Below are positions 6,438 to 8,290 of a stretch of DNA of 8,290 nucleotides, piece after piece; positions within the stretch are counted from its first letter, which is position 1, and each line of letters opens with the position of its first letter. The stretch is taken from positions 1 to 8,290 of the forward strand of contig CAMWXM010000121.1 of assembly GCA_947178195.1 (NCBI GenBank). The letters are read 5' to 3'. Both the position numbers and the translations under genes were made by a program. The notes beneath the pieces were generated by a model. It was not told the origin of the DNA and did no database searches. It was given only the letters and a program-made list of their open reading frames with translations. This stretch comes from an uncultured Ruminococcus sp. (GTDB lineage Bacteria > Bacillota > Clostridia > Oscillospirales > Ruminococcaceae).

Positions 6438-6466
6438 TTGACATATTTTTTAAAATATAGTATAAT
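6438..6466 (+). promoter_or_regulatory. Consensus promoter of the LRR-dockerin gene
   Basis: TTGACA (6438-6443) and TATAAT (6461-6466) are both perfect matches with a 17-base spacer, which predicts a start near 6473 and a leader of about 47 bases. The promoter is divergent from the cys operon promoter, with 51 bases between the two -35 boxes (6387-6437) and no gene in between. The spacer is an AT-only palindrome in part (ATATTTT 6443-6449, AAAATAT 6452-6458). Confidence 0.85.
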
Positions 6467-6519
6467 AATAAAATATTTAAGTTCTATATTATCATATGAA
6501 TTATTTTAAGGAGAGTACT

Positions 6520-8082
6520 ATGCAATTACGAAAAAAAATAATAAGTATTTTTTCGGCGGCATCCTGTGCTGTTTCGCTATGTGCCGGAGCAGTAACGGTA
6601 AGCGCTGAAATCAGAAGCGGCAAAATGCAATACGGCGATTATCTTACCTACATACAAATTGATGAAGACGAAAACGGGATTTTTGATTATATTGAAATTT
6701 TAGAGTGTGATGAATCAGCAAAAGAAATAATGATTCCTGCTGAAATTGATGGTTTGCCTGTAACGTTAATATCTTCCTGGGGATTTGAAAATTGTGCAGG
6801 TTTAGTAAGTATAGATATACCTGACAGCATTGAAATAATAAATGAAAGCGCATTTTCCGGTTGTTATAGTTTGGAAAATATAAATGTTTCACCTGATAAT
6901 AAAAGTTACAGCAGTATCAATGGTATATTATTTAATAAAACAACGTTAATAAAATACCCAAGAAATAAAAAGGATATTGATTACTCTATACCCGTCGGCA
7001 TAGCATCAATAGGATCTGGAGCATTTGAAAATTGTAAAAGTTTAGTAAGTATAGAAATACCGGACAGCGTAACGTCGATAGGAGATAATGCATTTTTTAA
7101 TTGTATAAGCTTAACAAACATAAATATACCTGACAGCGTAATATCAATAGAGGAAATGGCATTTAATTCGTGTACAAGTTTAGCAGACATAACGATAGGA
7201 AAAAGTGTAGCCTCAATAGGAGAAAATGCATTTTACGACTGTTCATCCTTAACAAGCATGGATATACCCGGAAGTGTAACATCAATAGGAAATTTAGGCT
7301 GCATAAGTTTAAAAAGCATAAATGTGGCAGCAGATAATAAAAATTACAGCAGTGTTGATGGTGTGTTATTTAATAAAGATAAAACAATATTAATGGAGTA
7401 TCCCGCACGTAAAACAGATGCTGAATACACTATTCCCGACAGTGTAAAGCAAATAGGCAAAAAAGCCTTTTACTGCTGTACAAACTTAACAAGCGTAAAA
7501 ATAGGAAAAAACGCAGCATCAATAGGAAATCACGCATTTTGTCATTGTAATCATTTAGTAAACATAGAACTGCCTGACGGTATAACATCAATAGGACAAA
7601 GTACATTCTGGAATTGTGCAAGCTTAGAAAGTATAGAAATACCTGATAGTGTGACATCAATAGGAGCGACAGCATTTTATGGTTGTGCAAGCTTAACAAG
7701 TATATCTATATTGAATCCCGATTGTGATATTTTTGATTCTGATAGCACAATTAATAACGGATATGACGATAATAAAGATTATTATTTTAATGGTACTATT
7801 TATGGCTATGAAAATTCAACAGCTCTGCAATATGCCAACAAATACGGATTTAAATTAGAAAGCTTAGGCGAAAAACCGATTACCCATATAAAAGGCGATG
7901 CCAATAACGACGGCACGCTCAACATCAGAGACGCTGCATTTATAGCCATAGCCTGCGCCAAGGGACAATATGACGATATTCCCCAATGGGCGGATTATAA
8001 CGATGACGGAAAAAGAAATATAAGAGACGCAGCAGCAATTGCAATATATTGTGCAAAGAGAAGCGCAGACTTAGTCTCTTGA
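6520..8082 (+). CDS. Secreted BspA-like leucine-rich-repeat protein with C-terminal dockerin
   Basis: The product has 520 aa. Residues 1-29 are a Sec signal peptide (MQLRKK, hydrophobic core, cleavage after Val-Ser-Ala). About 70-400 are BspA/LRR_5-type repeats of ~23 residues with the pattern SLxSIxIPDSVTSIGxxAFxxC. I count ten AFxxC-type units (Cys92, 115, 172, 195, 218, 241, 320, 343, 366, 389) and one shortened unit near 251-261. A module with YSSxxGxLFNK (about 122-178) recurs at 268-323. Residues 458-514 are a type I-like dockerin: two calcium loops (Asp460, Asn462, Asp464, Asn468, Asp471; and Asp492, Asn494, Asp496, Asn500, Asp503), each followed by a near-identical helix. It should dock onto a cohesin on a scaffold or cell surface; the LRR ligand is unknown. 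I chose the ATG at 6520 because AAGGAG lies six bases before it, and the ATG at 6496 has no such site. Codons are more AT-rich, with much ATA for Ile, than in the cys operon. Confidence 0.92.
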   Translation: MQLRKKIISIFSAASCAVSLCAGAVTVSAEIRSGKMQYGDYLTYIQIDEDENGIFDYIEILECDESAKEIMIPAEIDGLPVTLISSWGFENCAGLVSIDIPDSIEIINESAFSGCYSLENINVSPDNKSYSSINGILFNKTTLIKYPRNKKDIDYSIPVGIASIGSGAFENCKSLVSIEIPDSVTSIGDNAFFNCISLTNINIPDSVISIEEMAFNSCTSLADITIGKSVASIGENAFYDCSSLTSMDIPGSVTSIGNLGCISLKSINVAADNKNYSSVDGVLFNKDKTILMEYPARKTDAEYTIPDSVKQIGKKAFYCCTNLTSVKIGKNAASIGNHAFCHCNHLVNIELPDGITSIGQSTFWNCASLESIEIPDSVTSIGATAFYGCASLTSISILNPDCDIFDSDSTINNGYDDNKDYYFNGTIYGYENSTALQYANKYGFKLESLGEKPITHIKGDANNDGTLNIRDAAFIAIACAKGQYDDIPQWADYNDDGKRNIRDAAAIAIYCAKRSADLVS

Positions 8083-8107
8083 TTTAGGTATGAAACACAT
8101 ACCTAAA
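8083..8107 (+). other. 10-bp hairpin immediately after the LRR-dockerin stop
   Basis: TTTAGGTATG (8083-8092) and CATACCTAAA (8098-8107) pair perfectly around a 5-base loop, starting at the first base after the TGA. No U tract follows, so it is not a terminator by itself. It stands 10 bases before the true terminator and may protect the 3' end of the mRNA. Confidence 0.45.
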
Positions 8108-8117
8108 CGTAATAAAT

Positions 8118-8158
8118 AAAAATCCGGGCTGAGGGATTTTTCCCAAGCCCGGATTTTT
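8118..8158. terminator. Strong, probably bidirectional terminator
   Basis: AAAAATCCGGGCT (8118-8130) pairs over 13 bp with AGCCCGGATTTTT (8146-8158), and inside the loop GGGA (8133-8136) pairs with TCCC (8141-8144). The T run ends the plus-strand transcript of the LRR-dockerin gene. The A run gives a matching T run on the minus strand, so it could also end a convergent transcript from the right edge. Confidence 0.88.
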
Positions 8159-8177
8159 GCTGCTCGAATTTTTGAGA

Positions 8178-8290
8178 TTATCTTGTGGCAAAATATATGG
8201 CAATTGCTGCAGCTAATTTCCGTCTGGTTTCTTATATAGAATTTTACTCTCAATAACAGCACGTCTCTAATAAATATTTTTCTGTAATAC
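8178..8290 (-). pseudogene. Broken 3' end of a second, convergent dockerin reading frame
   Basis: On the minus strand the frame ending at TAA 8180-8178 reads LAAAIAIYFATR, nearly the end of the dockerin in the neighbouring gene (DAAAIAIYCAKR). Over the nine codons of AAAIAIYFA (8213-8187), 23 of 27 bases agree with the neighbour; three of the four differences are silent and the fourth changes Cys to Phe. This is the pattern of a diverged coding copy rather than a random match. Further upstream, dockerin-like pieces occur in other frames (Ile-Arg-Asp at 8271-8263; Asp-Gly at 8224-8219), and the matching frame meets a stop at 8234-8232. The remnant is thus frameshifted, decayed or damaged by errors at the contig end. 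Only the last ~40 bases are convincing. Confidence 0.4.

Noticed and set aside
6496..6519. Upstream ATG of the LRR-dockerin gene adding eight residues
   Set aside because: It has no ribosome binding site before it. The AAGGAG at 6508-6513 serves the ATG at 6520, which also gives a normal signal peptide start.
6600..7700. Regularly spaced repeats that might suggest a CRISPR array or tandem DNA repeat
   Set aside because: The spacing (~69 bases) equals the 23-residue LRR unit, the frame is open throughout, and variation follows codons. The repeat is at protein level.
8071..8262. 63-residue minus-strand frame at the right edge
   Set aside because: It crosses the terminator hairpin and the 3' end of the LRR-dockerin gene in antisense and has no ribosome binding site. 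Only the dockerin-like tail in another frame is informative.

Overview
The window looks like a chromosomal contig end from a low-GC, Gram-positive gut or rumen anaerobe of the class Clostridia, probably near Ruminococcus / Oscillospiraceae. The reasons are a T-box-controlled cys operon, strong AGGAGG-type ribosome binding sites with some TTG starts, lipoprotein signal peptides, and a leucine-rich-repeat protein ending in a dockerin. The species cannot be named from the sequence alone.

Layout, left to right. Bases 1-47 are pure C, which is probably a sequencing or assembly artefact. On the minus strand there follows the truncated start of an unidentified membrane-anchored peptide (48-121), a short gene-free stretch with hairpins, and an 83-bp MITE-like inverted-repeat element (239-321) that abuts the stop codon of murA (322-1605). 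Upstream of murA lies a lipoprotein cyclophilin (1732-2448) with its own promoter (2486-2514). Then comes a four-gene minus-strand operon, in transcription order: cysE (5357-5998), a small FUSC / aromatic-acid-exporter-like membrane protein (4849-5364), cysS (3468-4862), and a second cyclophilin-fold exported protein whose catalytic residues are lost (2640-3455). All four genes overlap or are separated by 12 bases. The operon starts from a consensus promoter (6358-6386) and passes through a complete T-box riboswitch (about 6039-6350). Its specifier codon (UGC) and its acceptor-pairing bulge (UGGA) both fit tRNA-Cys.

A second consensus promoter (6438-6466) fires divergently into a 520-aa secreted BspA-like LRR protein with a C-terminal dockerin (6520-8082), closed by a strong hairpin terminator (8118-8158). 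The final ~110 bases carry, on the opposite strand, what looks like the broken C-terminus of another dockerin reading frame.

How it works together (inference): uncharged tRNA-Cys would relieve T-box attenuation and raise serine acetyltransferase (cysteine precursor supply), CysRS (cysteine charging), the small membrane protein and the exported cyclophilin-like protein at once. murA and the active cyclophilin serve the cell envelope. The LRR-dockerin gene belongs to a separate, accessory cell-surface or cohesin-bound system.
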